Shown in pieces: positions 17,309 to 27,900 of a stretch of DNA of 64,000 nucleotides. Position 1 is the stretch's first letter. Every line of letters begins with the position of its first letter. The notes beneath the pieces were generated by a model. It worked only from the letters and a program-made list of their open reading frames with translations, made no database searches and was not told where the DNA came from. This DNA is from Mesobacterium pallidum. Its GTDB lineage: Bacteria; Pseudomonadota; Alphaproteobacteria; Rhodobacterales; Rhodobacteraceae. The stretch is from NCBI RefSeq assembly GCF_019966535.1, contig NZ_JAIMID010000008.1, forward strand, positions 124,001 through 188,000, given 5' to 3'. The translations under genes were made by a program, and so were the position numbers.

Positions 17309-18052
17309 ATGTTCGCGTCGGCAATTCAAACGGCATTGGCGGTGATCTACCCGCCGGCCTGCCTGGGCTGCGGCGGGCGGGTGGAGCGCGACTTCGGCCT
17401 TTGCGGCGCCTGCTGGGGGCAGATGCCCTTCATCGGCGGCACGGTCTGCGACGCCTGCGGTGTGCCGCTGCTGGGCGAGGAGGAGGCGGAGGGCGCGCTC
17501 TGCGAGGAGTGCCATGCCCATCCGCGTCCCTGGTCCCATGGCCGCGCGGCGCTGATGTACGAAGAGATGGCGCGCAAGCTGATCCTCGGCTTCAAGCATG
17601 GCGACCGGGAAGAGGTCGCGCGCCCCGCCGGGCGCTGGCTGGCGCAGGCGCTGGGCCCGCTGGTGGATGCCGAGACGCTGATCGTGCCGATCCCGCTGCA
17701 CTGGAAGCGTATCCTCAAGCGCAAATACAACCAGTCGGCCCTGCTGGTGCAGGCGCTGGCGCGCGAGACCGGTGCTGTGCCCGCGCTCGACCTGCTGCAA
17801 CGGCGGATCGCGACGCCCTCGCTGGATGGCAAGACAAGGGCAGAGCGGTTCGAGATCCTGTCACAAGCGATCCAGGTGACGCCGAAACGGCAGGGGCTGG
17901 CGACGGGGCGGCGGGTGGTTCTCGTCGATGACGTGATGACCAGCGGCGCCACATTTGCGGCCGCCACACAGGCGCTTTTGCCGGAAAATCCGGCGCGGAT
18001 CGACGTGGTGGCACTGGCACGGGTTGCAAAGCACGCCTACATGACCCAGTAA
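17309..18052 (+). CDS. ComF-family phosphoribosyltransferase-like protein
   Basis: 247 residues from the ATG at 17309; an ATG at 17291 with GGAG upstream would add six residues. The N-terminal zinc-binding part has CxxC pairs (CLGCGG, CGAC, CDACG, CEECH). The C-terminal part is a PRTase fold with the PRPP-binding motif VVLVDDVMTSGAT and the preceding KRKYNQSALL. In naturally competent bacteria ComF supports DNA uptake; in other bacteria the role is unclear. It is divergent from the NDUFAF5-like gene and followed 28 bp later by grxC, with which it may be cotranscribed. Confidence 0.9.
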   Translation: MFASAIQTALAVIYPPACLGCGGRVERDFGLCGACWGQMPFIGGTVCDACGVPLLGEEEAEGALCEECHAHPRPWSHGRAALMYEEMARKLILGFKHGDREEVARPAGRWLAQALGPLVDAETLIVPIPLHWKRILKRKYNQSALLVQALARETGAVPALDLLQRRIATPSLDGKTRAERFEILSQAIQVTPKRQGLATGRRVVLVDDVMTSGATFAAATQALLPENPARIDVVALARVAKHAYMTQ

Positions 18053-18080
18053 CAATGCCATCACGCGAAGGCTGGGTATC

Positions 18081-18341
18081 ATGCAACCGGTTGAAATCTA
18101 TACGACTCCGTTCTGCGGCTTCTGCTTCGCCGCCAAGCGCCTGCTGACGTCGAAAGGGGTCGAGTTCACCGAAATCGACGTCGCCGCCAACCCCGATCGC
18201 CGCCCCGAGATGGTGCAGCGCGCGAATGGCGGGCGGACGGTGCCGCAGATCTTCATCGGCAAGGACCATGTCGGCGGTTGCGATGAGCTGATGGCGTTGG
18301 AGCGGGCCGGCAAGCTCGATCCGATGCTCGCCGGGGCATGA
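18081..18341 (+). CDS. grxC: Glutaredoxin 3
   Basis: 86 residues, the usual glutaredoxin length. The active site is Cys12-Gly-Phe-Cys15, a variant of CPYC seen in many alphaproteobacterial glutaredoxins. TVPQIFIG carries the cis-Pro, and GGCDEL the glutathione-binding motif. It reduces protein disulfides and mixed glutathione disulfides in the cytoplasm. Its stop overlaps the ATG of the nitrilase-family gene by 4 nt, so the two are translationally coupled. The pairing makes sense because that enzyme may repair deaminated glutathione. Confidence 0.95.
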   Translation: MQPVEIYTTPFCGFCFAAKRLLTSKGVEFTEIDVAANPDRRPEMVQRANGGRTVPQIFIGKDHVGGCDELMALERAGKLDPMLAGA

Positions 18342-19174
18342 AGACCGCGCTGCTTCAGCTCTCGTCCTCGGACGATCCGGCGCGCAACCTCGCCACCGTG
18401 CGCGAGATGCTGCGCGCGGCGGCGGACCGGGGCGCGGGCTTTGCCCTGACGCCCGAGGTCACGAACTGCGTCTCGGGCAGCCGCACCCACCAGGATGCCG
18501 TACTGGTGGCCGAGGCGGATGATCCGACCCTCGCGGGCCTGCGCGAAACGGCGTCCGAGCTGGGGCTCTGGCTGCTGATCGGCTCCATCGGCGTCAAGAC
18601 CGATGACGCGGACGGGCGCTTTGCCAACCGCTCGATCCTGCTGTCGCCCAAGGGCGAGATCGTCGCGCGTTATGACAAGATCCACATGTTCGACGTGCAG
18701 GTATCGGAAACCGAGACCTACCGCGAATCAAAGAACTACCGCCCCGGGGACCGTGCCGTGCTGGCCGAGACGGATTTCGCCCGGATCGGCATGACGATCT
18801 GCTACGACATCCGCTTCCCGCACCTGCACCGCGCACTGGCCCAGGCCGGGGCCGAGGTGCTGACCGTGCCCGCCGCCTTCTCGCCCGTCACCGGCGCGGC
18901 CCATTGGGAGCCGCTGCTGCGCGCCCGCGCCATCGAGACCGGCGCCTACGTTCTCGCCCCGGCCCAGACCGGCCAGCATGACGTCTCGCGCGGCCGCCCC
19001 CGCGCCACCTACGGCCACTCCATGGTGGTCTCGCCCTGGGGCGAGGTGCTGCTGGACGCCGGCACCGGCGTGGGTGTGAGCTATGTGGACATAGACCGGG
19101 CCGAGGTCGCCTCCGCCCGCGCAAAGATCGGCTCTCTCGGCCACGACCGGCCCTACACGGGCCCGGGCGCATGA
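18338..19174 (+). CDS. Carbon-nitrogen hydrolase (nitrilase superfamily, Nit1-like)
   Basis: 278 residues. The catalytic triad is complete: Glu40 (ALTPEVTN), Lys114 (YDKIHMFDV) and Cys155 (TICYDIRFP). The KIHMFDV and ETYRESKNYRPG signatures place it with Nit1-type amidases, which hydrolyse deaminated glutathione, a side product of transaminases. Coupling with grxC supports that role; omega-amidase activity is the alternative. It is followed by a MarR regulator with another ATGA overlap, giving a four-gene run comF-grxC-nit-marR. Confidence 0.88.
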   Translation: MKTALLQLSSSDDPARNLATVREMLRAAADRGAGFALTPEVTNCVSGSRTHQDAVLVAEADDPTLAGLRETASELGLWLLIGSIGVKTDDADGRFANRSILLSPKGEIVARYDKIHMFDVQVSETETYRESKNYRPGDRAVLAETDFARIGMTICYDIRFPHLHRALAQAGAEVLTVPAAFSPVTGAAHWEPLLRARAIETGAYVLAPAQTGQHDVSRGRPRATYGHSMVVSPWGEVLLDAGTGVGVSYVDIDRAEVASARAKIGSLGHDRPYTGPGA

Positions 19175-19611
19175 GCGCCGAGACACAGGTCCTGGCCGCG
19201 ACGCTCTTCAGCGAGATCCTGACGGCCGAGCAACTGCTCAGGACGCGTCTGTCCAAGGCCCTGCCCAAGGGGATGGAGATCTCTCATTTCTCGGTCCTGA
19301 ATCACCTGGCGCGGGCGGGCACCGAACGCAGCCCGGCCCAGCTGGCGCGCAGCTTTCACGTCACGCGCGGGGCGATGACCAACACGCTCGGCCGGCTCGA
19401 GGCGGCCGGGTTCGTACACATCCGCCCCGACTGGGACGATGCGCGCAAGAAACTGGTGGCGATCAGCCCCGCCGGCCGCGCCGCCCGCGACGCCGCGCTG
19501 CAAAGCATCGAGCCGATGGTGTCCGAGCTGATGGAGGAGCTTGGCGCCGACAAGGTCCGCGCTGCCCTGCCGATTCTGCGCGAAGTGCGCGCCAAGCTCG
19601 AAACGGGGTAG
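19171..19611 (+). CDS. MarR-family transcriptional regulator
   Basis: 146 residues. The winged helix-turn-helix is visible: SHFSVLNHLARAG, ARSFHVTRGAMTNTLGRLEAAG (recognition helix region) and the wing IRPDWDDARKKLVAIS, whose D-DxR-K pattern is typical of MarR. It binds DNA as a dimer and usually responds to phenolic or oxidative signals. It is coupled to the nitrilase gene and could control its own operon, which is inferred only from position. A repeat element lies between its stop and that of ubiG. Confidence 0.9.
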   Translation: MSAETQVLAATLFSEILTAEQLLRTRLSKALPKGMEISHFSVLNHLARAGTERSPAQLARSFHVTRGAMTNTLGRLEAAGFVHIRPDWDDARKKLVAISPAGRAARDAALQSIEPMVSELMEELGADKVRAALPILREVRAKLETG

Positions 19612-19613
19612 GA

Positions 19614-19679
19614 GGGGGCCAGCCCCCTCGGCGCCAGGGCGCCTCACCCCCGGAGTTTACCTGGCAAGATGAAGGGGAT
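19614..19679. repeat. Intergenic three-part repeat, copy 1 (between convergent marR-type gene and ubiG)
   Basis: Hairpin one is GAGGGGGC/GCCCCCTC (starting two bases upstream), hairpin two GGCGCC/GGCGCC, and the tail reads CCCCCGGAGTTTACCTGG then AAGATGAAGGGG. The same architecture occurs at 22451-22540 and 37962-38027. It fills the gap between two convergent genes, so it probably ends transcription from both sides. Confidence 0.75.
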
Positions 19680-20425
19680 CAGGCCGGGCGCGTGGAGGCG
19701 GTCACGTAATTGACCGAGAGGTCGCGGGGCGAGATGCTCCATTGCCAGGAGACCGGGTTGAAGACAAAGCCCTTGCGGTCGACCGGCGTGAGGCCCGCGC
19801 GGGACAGCAGGTCGAACAGCTCGTCCGGGGTGATGAATTTCGACCATTCATGCGTGCCCTTCGGCAGCCAGCGCATCACCCATTCGGCGCCGACGATGGC
19901 CATGGCGAAACTCTTGGGGTTGCGGTTGATGGTCGAGCAGACCATCAGACCGCCCGGCCTCAGCAGCGACTTGCAGGCGGTGAGATAGGCGAGCGGGTCG
20001 GCGACGTGCTCGACCACCTCCATGTTCAGCACCACGTCGAACTGCTCGCCCGCCGCAGCCATGGCTTCGGCCGTGTCGTGGCGGTAGTCGATGTCGAGCC
20101 CCGATTGCGCGGCATGGGTTTCGGCCACGGGGATGTTGCGCGCGGCGGCGTCGACGCCGATGACCGTGGCGCCCAGCCGCGCCATCGGCTCGCACAAGAG
20201 CCCGCCACCGCAGCCGATGTCCAGCAGGCGCAGCCCGGTGAAGGGCTGTGGCTGGATGAGATCGCGGTCGAACTCTTCGGCGATCTGCCGGCAGATGTAG
20301 TCCAGCCGCACCGGGTTCATCATGTGCAGCGGCTTGAACTTGCCATGCGGATCCCACCATTCGGCTGCCATTGCCTCGAATTTGGCGATTTCCGCGGGGT
20401 CGACGGTATTTGTCTCGGGGTGCAT
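19679..20425 (-). CDS. ubiG: Ubiquinone biosynthesis O-methyltransferase
   Basis: 248 residues from the ATG at 20425, matching the family length; an ATG at 20482 would add 19 residues. The enzyme performs both O-methylations in ubiquinone synthesis. [19 protein letters not shown] is the UbiG N-terminal signature, [19 protein letters not shown] the SAM-binding loop, and [11 protein letters not shown] and [11 protein letters not shown] are further family motifs. It is convergent with the MarR gene and divergent from the aminopeptidase gene. Confidence 0.96.
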   Translation of the reverse strand: MHPETNTVDPAEIAKFEAMAAEWWDPHGKFKPLHMMNPVRLDYICRQIAEEFDRDLIQPQPFTGLRLLDIGCGGGLLCEPMARLGATVIGVDAAARNIPVAETHAAQSGLDIDYRHDTAEAMAAAGEQFDVVLNMEVVEHVADPLAYLTACKSLLRPGGLMVCSTINRNPKSFAMAIVGAEWVMRWLPKGTHEWSKFITPDELFDLLSRAGLTPVDRKGFVFNPVSWQWSISPRDLSVNYVTASTRPA

Positions 20426-20474
20426 GGGATCTGGCCTATGGTCTTTTGCCTCTGAGGCACAATATAGATCGTGC

Positions 20475-21458
20475 ATGGACAAATTCTCGGGCCAAAAGCG
20501 CGCAGGTCAGAACCTCTACCCGCCCCGCGATCCCTTCGATCAGCGGATGCTGGATGTCGGGCAGGGGCACCGCGTCTATTTCGAACAATCCGGGCGGCGC
20601 GACGGCCTGCCCGTGGTGGTGCTGCATGGCGGACCGGGCGGCGGATGCAGCCCGGCGATGCGGCGGTATTTCGACCCTGATCACTACCGGGTGATCCTGT
20701 TCGACCAGCGCGGCTGCGGGCGCTCGACGCCCAATGCCAGCGTCAAGGACAACACGACCTGGCACCTGGTCGAGGATATCGAGCGGATCCGGCAGGAGCT
20801 GGGGATCGAGGAGTGGGTGGTCTTCGGCGGCTCCTGGGGCGCCACGCTGGCGCTGATCTACGCACAGGCACATCCGGACCGGGTGACGAACCTGGTGCTG
20901 CGCGGCGTGTTCCTGGCGACGCAGGACGAGCTTGACTGGTTCTATGGCGGCGGCGCGGGGCAGTTCTTTCCCGAGACCTGGGCACGGTTCGAACGGCTCA
21001 TCCCCGAGGACGAACGCGGCGACATGATCGCGGCCTACCACAAGCGCCTGTTCTCGGGCGACCTGATGGTCGAGACCGAGCATGGCCGCGCCTGGTCGGC
21101 CTGGGAAAACGCGCTGGCCTCGATCCAGTCGGATGGCAAGGGCGGAGAGGGGCCGGGGCACTATGAGCGCGCCTTTGCCCGGCTCGAGAACCACTACTTC
21201 ACCAACAAGGCCTTCCTTGAGTATGACGGGCAGATCCTGGCCGAGATGGACCGGATCGCCCATATCCCCGGCGTGATCGTGCAGGGCCGCTACGACATGA
21301 TCTGCCCGCCGCGCAAGGCCTGGCAGCTGGCGCAGCGCTGGCCCGAGGCCGAGTTGAAGATGGTCCGACACGCCGGTCACGCGCTGAGCGAGCCGGGCAT
21401 CTCGGACGAGCTGGTGCGTGCCATGGACCGTATCGCGGCCGAGCGGCAGACGGTATAG
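20475..21458 (+). CDS. pip: Proline iminopeptidase
   Basis: 327 residues. An alpha/beta hydrolase of the S33 family that removes N-terminal proline from peptides. The oxyanion motif is HGGPGGG, the nucleophile is Ser120 in [11 protein letters not shown], the acid is Asp in GRYDMICP, and the base is His in [15 protein letters not shown] and [11 protein letters not shown] are typical of proline iminopeptidases. The start has no strong ribosome site; ATG 20475 aligns with family N-termini. A short peptide-type solute-binding protein gene follows after 25 bp. Confidence 0.92.
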   Translation: MDKFSGQKRAGQNLYPPRDPFDQRMLDVGQGHRVYFEQSGRRDGLPVVVLHGGPGGGCSPAMRRYFDPDHYRVILFDQRGCGRSTPNASVKDNTTWHLVEDIERIRQELGIEEWVVFGGSWGATLALIYAQAHPDRVTNLVLRGVFLATQDELDWFYGGGAGQFFPETWARFERLIPEDERGDMIAAYHKRLFSGDLMVETEHGRAWSAWENALASIQSDGKGGEGPGHYERAFARLENHYFTNKAFLEYDGQILAEMDRIAHIPGVIVQGRYDMICPPRKAWQLAQRWPEAELKMVRHAGHALSEPGISDELVRAMDRIAAERQTV

Positions 21459-21483
21459 TTCGGGGCCGAATCAGGATGGTGGC

Positions 21484-22407
21484 ATGACCCGGATCGACCG
21501 ACGCAAACTGCTGACGACAGGCGCCTTCGCCGCGGCCTTTGCCGGGGCTGGCATGCCGGTCGGCGCGCGGCCCAAGCGCGGCGGGCTCTTGCGGGCGGGC
21601 GTGTCGGGCGGAACTGCGACCGATTGGGATGCGCGCCGGCCCTGGGGCCTTGCCATGGCGGTCTGCGGTGCCGGCGCGGTCTTCGACACGCTGACCGAGG
21701 TCGCGCCCGATGGCAGCCTGCGCGGCGAACTCGCCACCCGCTGGGAGGCCCTCGACGGCGCCACGCGCTGGGCGCTCGAGCTGCGCCGCGATGCCATGTT
21801 CCACAACGGCAAACCGCTCGAGGCGACGGACGTGATCGCCTCGCTCGCGCTGCACGGGCCGGGGACGGCTGGCTGGGCAGTGATGCGCCGCGTCGCGTCC
21901 ATGCAGCCGCGCGGACGCCACGCGCTCGACGTCACGCTGCACGCGCCGGATGCCGATTTCCCTTACCTGCTGTCCGACTACCACCTGGTCATCTACCCCG
22001 GCGACGACATCACGGGCGCCATGGCGCAGGGCATCGGCACGGGGCTCTACCGGACCGAACGGCTCGCCGAAGGCCGGCTCGAGGCGCGCCGTGTGCGCGA
22101 TCATGACCGTGGCGAGACGGCCGGCTGGTTCGACGAGATCGAGATCCGGGCCCTGGACGGACATGCCGCGCAACAGGCGCTGGCCAACCGCCAGGTCGAC
22201 GTGATCGACGGCGAGGCCGAGGCGCGCGCCGTCTCGTCGCGCATCGTAACCGGCCAACCCTACCCGGGCGTGCCCGAGCAGGTCTCGCTGCCGCCCTTCG
22301 CCGATTACGTTGTCTCGGCCCATGAGCGGCTCGCCCTGCCGCGGGTCATGGGCAACCTCTGGCCGCTCGACAATGCGCGCCTGGCCGAACGCTGGTGGAT
22401 GGCCTGA
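21484..22407 (+). CDS. Short family-5 (peptide-type) solute-binding protein
   Basis: 307 residues, against about 500 for typical dipeptide/oligopeptide-binding proteins. The signal IDRRKLLTTGAFAAAFAGA is Tat-like (Arg-Arg). RGGLLRAGVSGG, GELATRWEALDGATRWALELR (first part only) and FHNGKPLEATDVIASL match the N-terminal lobe of the family. The C-terminal lobe is greatly shortened and the ending (RLAERWWMA) is unusual. No permease or ATPase gene is adjacent. It may be an ancient reduced member with a binding or sensory role, or a decaying gene; the intact frame and export signal favour the first. Confidence 0.75.
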   Translation: MTRIDRRKLLTTGAFAAAFAGAGMPVGARPKRGGLLRAGVSGGTATDWDARRPWGLAMAVCGAGAVFDTLTEVAPDGSLRGELATRWEALDGATRWALELRRDAMFHNGKPLEATDVIASLALHGPGTAGWAVMRRVASMQPRGRHALDVTLHAPDADFPYLLSDYHLVIYPGDDITGAMAQGIGTGLYRTERLAEGRLEARRVRDHDRGETAGWFDEIEIRALDGHAAQQALANRQVDVIDGEAEARAVSSRIVTGQPYPGVPEQVSLPPFADYVVSAHERLALPRVMGNLWPLDNARLAERWWMA

Positions 22408-22450
22408 CCCTTCGGCGCCCAGCCAGAAGGTCGGGATGCCTCCGGCGGGC

Positions 22451-22540
22451 GTTTAGTGGCACAATGAAGCAGGGGATCCGTCCTTCATTGTGCCTGTAAA
22501 CTCCGGGGGGTGTGGGGGGCTGGCCTCCCACGGCACACCG
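22451..22540. repeat. Intergenic three-part repeat, copy 2, with two inverted 3' modules
   Basis: On the minus strand it reads a GGC-CA-GCC hairpin, then CCCCCCGGAGTTTACAGG and ACAATGAAGG, like copy 1. On the plus strand a second, shorter module (GTTTAGTGGCACAATGAAG) faces it, giving a 12-bp inverted repeat at 22458-22469 and 22483-22494. It lies between the convergent solute-binding protein and hslU genes. Confidence 0.72.
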
Positions 22541-22542
22541 CA

Positions 22543-23850
22543 TCACAGCACGTAGCGGCTGAGATCCTGGTTCCGCGTCAGCTCCCCGAGGTTCTTCTCG
22601 ACGAAAGCCGCATCGACCGTGACGCTTTCCCCGGCCTTGTCGGGCGCGGTGAAGGACAGCTCTTCGAACACCCGCTCCATCACCGTGTAAAGCCGCCGGG
22701 CGCCGATGTTCTCGACGCTGCCGTTGACCTCGGCCGCGATGCGGGCGAGCGCGGCGATGCCGTCTTCGGTGAAATCGACCGTGACCTCTTCGGTCCCCAT
22801 CAGCGCGGTGTACTGGCGGGTCAGGGCGTTGTCGGTTTCGGTCAGGATGCGGACGAAATCGCCCTCGGTCAGGGCGCGCAGCTCGACCCGGATCGGCAGG
22901 CGGCCCTGCAACTCGGGCAGTAGGTCCGACGGCTTGGCGATGTGGAAGGCGCCCGATGCGATAAAGAGGATGTGGTCGGTCTTGACCGGCCCGTGCTTGG
23001 TCGACACCGTCGTGCCCTCGATCAGCGGCAGCAGGTCGCGCTGCACGCCCTCGCGGCTGACGTCGCCGCCGCGCGCCTCGGCCCGGGCGCAGACCTTGTC
23101 GATCTCGTCGAGAAAGACGATGCCGTTCTGCTCGACCGAGGTCAGCGCGGCGGTCTTCACCGTCTCGTCGTCCAGCAGCTTGTCGGCCTCTTCGCTGACC
23201 AGCACGTCGTAGCTTTCGGCGACCGTCATCGACTTGCGCGTGGTGCGCTGGCCGAAGGCCTTTCCGAAGATGTCGCCAAGGTTCATCATCCCCATCTGGC
23301 TGCCCGGCTGGCCGGGAATGTCCATGGTCGGAAACGGATTGGCCTGCTCGGTCACCTCGAGCTCGATCACCGTATCGTCCAGCTCGCCCGAGCGGAGTTT
23401 CTTGCGGAACATCTCGCGCGTGCCTTCGCGGGCATCGGTGCCGGCGAGGGCGGTGATCACCCGATCCTCGGCCGCCTTCTGGGCGCCGGCCTTCACCTCC
23501 TCGCGCATGTACTCGCGGGTCTGGACGATGGCGGCGTCGGCCAGGTCACGGATGATCTGCTCGACATCGCGGCCGACATAGCCGACCTCGGTGAACTTGG
23601 TCGCCTCGACCTTGATGAAGGGCGCCTTGGCCAGTTTCGCCAGCCGGCGCGAGATCTCGGTCTTGCCGACGCCGGTGGGGCCGATCATCAGGATGTTCTT
23701 GGGATAGACCTCGTCGCGCAGGTCATCGCTCAGCTGCTTGCGGCGCCAGCGGTTGCGCAGGGCCACGGCCACGGCGCGCTTGGCGTCCTTCTGGCCGATG
23801 ATGAACCGGTCGAGTTCCGAGACGATTTCGCGGGGGGTCAGGTCGGTCAT
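22543..23850 (-). CDS. hslU: HslU, ATPase of the HslUV protease
   Basis: 435 residues. A hexameric AAA+ unfoldase that feeds substrates to HslV. Walker A is GPTGVGKTE, Walker B is IVFLDEIDK, and the sensor region [12 protein letters not shown] is present; the I domain lies roughly between residues 110 and 240. The C-terminus ends NQDLSRYVL, close to the family ending that docks into HslV. The gene follows hslV in the same direction with a 62-bp gap, the usual order. Confidence 0.97.
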   Translation of the reverse strand: MTDLTPREIVSELDRFIIGQKDAKRAVAVALRNRWRRKQLSDDLRDEVYPKNILMIGPTGVGKTEISRRLAKLAKAPFIKVEATKFTEVGYVGRDVEQIIRDLADAAIVQTREYMREEVKAGAQKAAEDRVITALAGTDAREGTREMFRKKLRSGELDDTVIELEVTEQANPFPTMDIPGQPGSQMGMMNLGDIFGKAFGQRTTRKSMTVAESYDVLVSEEADKLLDDETVKTAALTSVEQNGIVFLDEIDKVCARAEARGGDVSREGVQRDLLPLIEGTTVSTKHGPVKTDHILFIASGAFHIAKPSDLLPELQGRLPIRVELRALTEGDFVRILTETDNALTRQYTALMGTEEVTVDFTEDGIAALARIAAEVNGSVENIGARRLYTVMERVFEELSFTAPDKAGESVTVDAAFVEKNLGELTRNQDLSRYVL

Positions 23851-23912
23851 GGGATGTCCTCGTGCGGCCGCGGGACCAGGCCTGCGGCGGGTATCATGCA
23901 GTGCGCGCGGCG

Positions 23913-24470
23913 TTACTTGCCGATCTTCTCGACCGTGAGCCTGCCGTTGGTGAAAACGCAGATGTCGGCGGCGATGGCCATGGCCTCGCGCGCGACGGTC
24001 TCGGCGTCCTTGTCCGTGTCCATCATCGCGCGACCGGCGGCGAGCGCATAGTTCCCGCCCGACCCGATCGCGGTCACGTCATGTTCAGGCTCGAGCACGT
24101 CGCCGGCGCCGGTGATGACCAGCAGCGTCTCGCCATCGGTGACGATCAGCATCGCCTCGAGCTTTTGCAGGTACTTGTCGGTGCGCCAGTCCTTGGCAAG
24201 CTCCACGGCGGCACGGGTCAGCTGGCCCGGCGTCGCCTCGAGCTTGGTCTCGAGCCGTTCCAGCAGGGTAAAGGCATCGGCGGTCGAGCCGGCGAAGCCT
24301 GCCACCACGTCATAGCCGCCGGGCTTGAGCCGGCGCACCTTGCGGGCGGTGCCCTTGATCACGGTGTTGCCCAAGCTGACCTGTCCGTCGCCGGCAATCA
24401 CCACCTCGCCGCCCTTCTTGACGCCGATGATGGTCGTGCCGTGCCAGCCGGGAAAATCGCTCTCTGCCAT
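23913..24470 (-). CDS. hslV: HslV, threonine peptidase of the HslUV protease
   Basis: 185 residues, proteasome beta-subunit-like. The sequence begins [19 protein letters not shown]; the mature enzyme should start at the Thr in TTIIGV after removal of the propeptide, exposing the nucleophile. [19 protein letters not shown] and [17 protein letters not shown] are HslV signatures. With HslU it degrades misfolded and regulatory proteins. A heat-shock-like promoter lies just upstream. Confidence 0.97.
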   Translation of the reverse strand: MAESDFPGWHGTTIIGVKKGGEVVIAGDGQVSLGNTVIKGTARKVRRLKPGGYDVVAGFAGSTADAFTLLERLETKLEATPGQLTRAAVELAKDWRTDKYLQKLEAMLIVTDGETLLVITGAGDVLEPEHDVTAIGSGGNYALAAGRAMMDTDKDAETVAREAMAIAADICVFTNGRLTVEKIGK

Positions 24471-24495
24471 GTCGCTCTCCGTTCGTTCAGGGGGC

Positions 24496-24525
24496 TATAT
24501 GGCCGTGCCGGCGCCGGGGAACAAG
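24496..24525 (-). promoter_or_regulatory. Putative RpoH (sigma32) promoter of hslVU
   Basis: On the minus strand CTTGTT (24525-24520), 15 nt, then GGCCATATA (24504-24496) resembles the sigma32 pair CTTGAA / CCCCATNTA. The start site would fall about 18 nt before the hslV ATG. Family knowledge that hslVU is a heat-shock operon supports it. Confidence 0.5.
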
Positions 24526-24542
24526 GGCGGGGGCGGAAACGC

Positions 24543-24572
24543 AAAGGGCGCCCCGCGGTCGGGACGCCCTTT
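24543..24572 (-). terminator. Terminator after trxA
   Basis: Stem AAAGGGCG/CGCCCTTT with an inner CCCG/CGGG stem and a 4-nt loop. Read on the minus strand it ends in TTT-GCG-TTT. It lies 21 bp beyond the trxA stop and before the hslV promoter. Confidence 0.7.
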
Positions 24573-24593
24573 CGAAACGCGATGGGTCGCGGC

Positions 24594-24914
24594 TCAGACG
24601 GCCGAGTCGATCCAGCTTTGCAGCGCGGCTTTCGGCGCGGCGCCGGTCTTGTTCGACACGACCTGGCCGTCCTTGAAGATGAAGAGCGCGGGGATGCCGC
24701 GCACGCCCAGGGCGGCGGCGGTCATCGGGTTCTCTTCGACATCGACCTTGGCGACCTTGATCTTGCCGCCGTATTCCTTGGCCAGCTCTTCCAGGGCCGG
24801 GCCGATCTGGCGGCAGGGACCGCACCATTCGGCCCAGAAATCGACGACGACGGGCACGTCGGAGTTTTTCACTTCTTCGTCGAAGGTGGCGTCGGTCACG
24901 GCGACGGTGGACAT
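24594..24914 (-). CDS. trxA: Thioredoxin
   Basis: 106 residues from the ATG at 24914, which has AGGAG 8 nt upstream. The active site is Cys31-Gly-Pro-Cys34 in [14 protein letters not shown], and GIPALFIF carries the cis-Pro. This is the general cytoplasmic disulfide reductant that serves ribonucleotide reductase and other enzymes. It lies 65 bp downstream of addA in the same direction but appears to have its own promoter and terminator, so it is likely a separate unit with some read-through. Confidence 0.97.
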   Translation of the reverse strand: MSTVAVTDATFDEEVKNSDVPVVVDFWAEWCGPCRQIGPALEELAKEYGGKIKVAKVDVEENPMTAAALGVRGIPALFIFKDGQVVSNKTGAAPKAALQSWIDSAV

Positions 24915-24954
24915 GGCGGTTCTCCTGGAAGGATATGGGTCAGCTTGGAGCCGG

Positions 24955-24983
24955 AAGGTAGGCACTGGCCTAGACAGGGTCAA
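24955..24983 (-). promoter_or_regulatory. Putative sigma70 promoter of trxA
   Basis: TTGACC (24983-24978), a 17-nt spacer and TACCTT (24960-24955) on the minus strand. The -35 element overlaps the addA stop codon. The -10 is imperfect. Confidence 0.4.
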
Positions 24984-27900
24984 GGTATCTTGGTGTCGGC
25001 CAGGGCCTGCGTCACCAGATCGTGTGGCAGCGGCATGAGCGTGGCACTGGCCGTCCAGAGGATCGCCGTGCGAATCTCGGTACTTGGCCAGATCTGCGCC
25101 AGCGCTTCGCGATATGCCCCCATTTGTCGCAGGAGCCCGTCGGGGGTCGCCTCGGGCGTCTCGGGGACGGCGGCGTTGGTCTTGAAATCGACCACCAGCA
25201 CATGGTCGTCGGTGACGATGAGTCGGTCGATGATGCCGTGGATACGTCGGCCGCCGAGGCTGGCGGTGATCGGCACCTCGGCCAGCGTGTCCGGGCCGAA
25301 GATCGGCGCCAGTTCGGGCGCGTCGAGGTTGCGGATCGCCTCGGCCAGAAGGGCGGGGATCTCGGCTTCGGTCGCGGGGTCTTCGCCTGTCTGCAGGATG
25401 GTCTCGCCAAAGGCCTCCCAGGTGTCGCGCGGCTGGCCCGGCAGATGTTCGAGCAGACGGTGGAGGAGCGCGCCGCGGCGCTTCGCGGCGTCCTCGTCCA
25501 GCCCCTGTTCCGAGGGCAGCGCCTTGGCGCCGCCCAGGTCTGAGGGGCTGAGGGTTTTGGGCTTTTCAATTGCCGCAGGCGCTGGGCGGGTAAAGACTGG
25601 GTCGAGCGGGGCCGAAACAGTCTCTGTTACAGGCTTTTCGGCGGATTTCGGCAGCGACCAATCGCCGGTCTCGTAGCGGATGCCGGGGCCGGTCGGGGTC
25701 TCGAAGGGCAGGGCATTGCGCGCCTCCATCCCCTCGCGGATGCGGTCGTGCCAGGCGCGGCCGTCCTTGCCCAGTTCGCCCGCCGCCGCCACGATCAGCC
25801 ATTTCTCGGCCCGCGTCATGGCGACGTAAAGCAGCCGCTCGCTTTCGGCATCCTGCGCCTCGAGCAAGGCCGCGATCTGCGCCTGCATCGCGGCGGGCTG
25901 GTCGGCGGCGCGCACCTTCCACAGGGCCGGATCGCCGGGCAGGATCGAGCCCTTGTAATCGCGCTTGCGCTGGCCGGTGTCGGGCAGGATCACGATCGGC
26001 GCCTCGAGCCCTTTGGACCCGTGCACCGTCATCACGCGGATGCGGTCGCCGGCGCTTTCCATCTGGCGCTTGATCTCGAAATCGTCGGTCTGCATCCAGC
26101 CAAGGAACCCGGTGAGGCTGGGGATATTCCCCCGCTCGAAGGCCAGCGCCTGCGTCAGCAGCGCGTCGATGCCGTCCTCTGCCTCGGGCCCCAGCCGGCC
26201 CAGCAGTTTCTGCCGACCCTCGTGCCGGGTCAGGATCCGTTCGATCAGGTCGAAGGGGCGCAGGAAGTCGGTCTGGCCCAACAGGTCGCGAATCGTCTCT
26301 GACTCGGGGCAATCGCGCGCCCGCAGCGCTTCCCAGAGATAGCCCTTGCGGCCATGGGCCAGCTCGAACAGCTGCCGGTCGGTCCAGCCGAAGAGCGGCG
26401 AGCGCAGCACCACGGCCAGCGAATAATCGTCCTCGGGTGTGGCCAGGAACGACAGCAGCGCACCCAGGTCGCGCACCGCCAGTTCCGCCCCGACCTTGAG
26501 CCGGTCGGCCCCGGCGATGGGCAGCTGGCGGGCCTTGCAGGCGCGGATCAGCTCCTTGAAGATGTCGCTGCGCCGCTGGACCAGGATCAGGATGTCGCCG
26601 GCGCGCACCGGCCGCATCTCGTACTGGCCGGAATGGCCGATCTCGACCGGGATCGCCTCGCGCCCGATCATCGCCTCGATCCGCGCGGCGATGCTGTCGG
26701 CCAGCACCACCTTTTCGTTCTGCACGCCCAGCCGGTCGACCGGGTCGGTCCAGTCGCCGTCTTCCTCGGTGCCCGCCTTTTCGACCGGCGGCCAAAGGTC
26801 CACGCGGCCCGGCATCTCGGACTTGAAGGCGCGGTGGAGCGACCCGCCGAACCCGGCTTCGGCCTTGCCGCGGAAGGTCTCGTCCACCACCTGCAGGATC
26901 GCCTCGGCCGAGCGGAAGGAATATTCCAGCTCCGTCGCCTCGAACGGCTGGCCAAGGGCGGTGATCCGCTCCTGGAAATGGGCCCGCATGCGGTCGAACT
27001 CGCGCGGATCGGCGCCCTGGAAGGAATAGATCGACTGCTTCTTGTCGCCGACGACAAAGATCGTGCGCTCCACGTCGTCCCGCGCGCCCTGACCCGAGGT
27101 GAATTCCTGCGCCAGCAGCTGGATCACTTCCCACTGGATCGGAGAGGTATCCTGCGCCTCGTCCACGAGGATGTGGTCGATGCCGCCGTCGATCCGCCAG
27201 AGCACCCATTGCGCCACGGCCGGGTCACGCAAGAGGTCGCGCGCCTTCTGGATCAGGTCGTCGAAATCGAGCCATCCGCGCGCCTGCTTGGCGGATTCGT
27301 AGCGGGTGACGAAGGCATGGCCAAAGCGGTGCAGCGCAAGGGTCTGGCGCTTGGCTTGCAGGGCCATGCGCTGCACGCGCGCCTCCTCGACCCGCTGCAT
27401 GAAATCGTCCACGTCGGGCATGACGTCCGACAGTGGGCCGTTTTGCAGCGCCTTGGTCGGAAAAGACCCTATCTTGGCGGAAAACGGCGATTTCGCGCTG
27501 GCCCCCGTGAGGAAGGTACCTTCGAGAACGGGCAGGGCCGAGAGGTCGAGCGCGCCCAGCGTTGCCAGTTTCGCGGCCGCCTTCTGGTCTTGGGGACCGC
27601 TTCCGCGCATCGCCAGGATCAACCGGTCGATCAGCTCGCGTTCATCGCCGCGAAAGACGTCTTCGGCCAGCCCTTCCTCGGTCATGTTCGAGCTGAGCCC
27701 GAACAGGTCGTTCAGCGCCTCGGGGTCGACGGGCTTGCGAAAGGCATCCGACCGGCCGGCGATCCCGGCGGTGATGCGGTCGAAATCCTCGTCCGTCAGG
27801 TACCGCGCCATGTCGCGGATCAGCGCGGCCTCGGGGCCGGCGGCCATGTCCTCGGCGATCTCTGCACGCAGCAGGGCGGCGGCGCGGTCTTCCACCTCGG

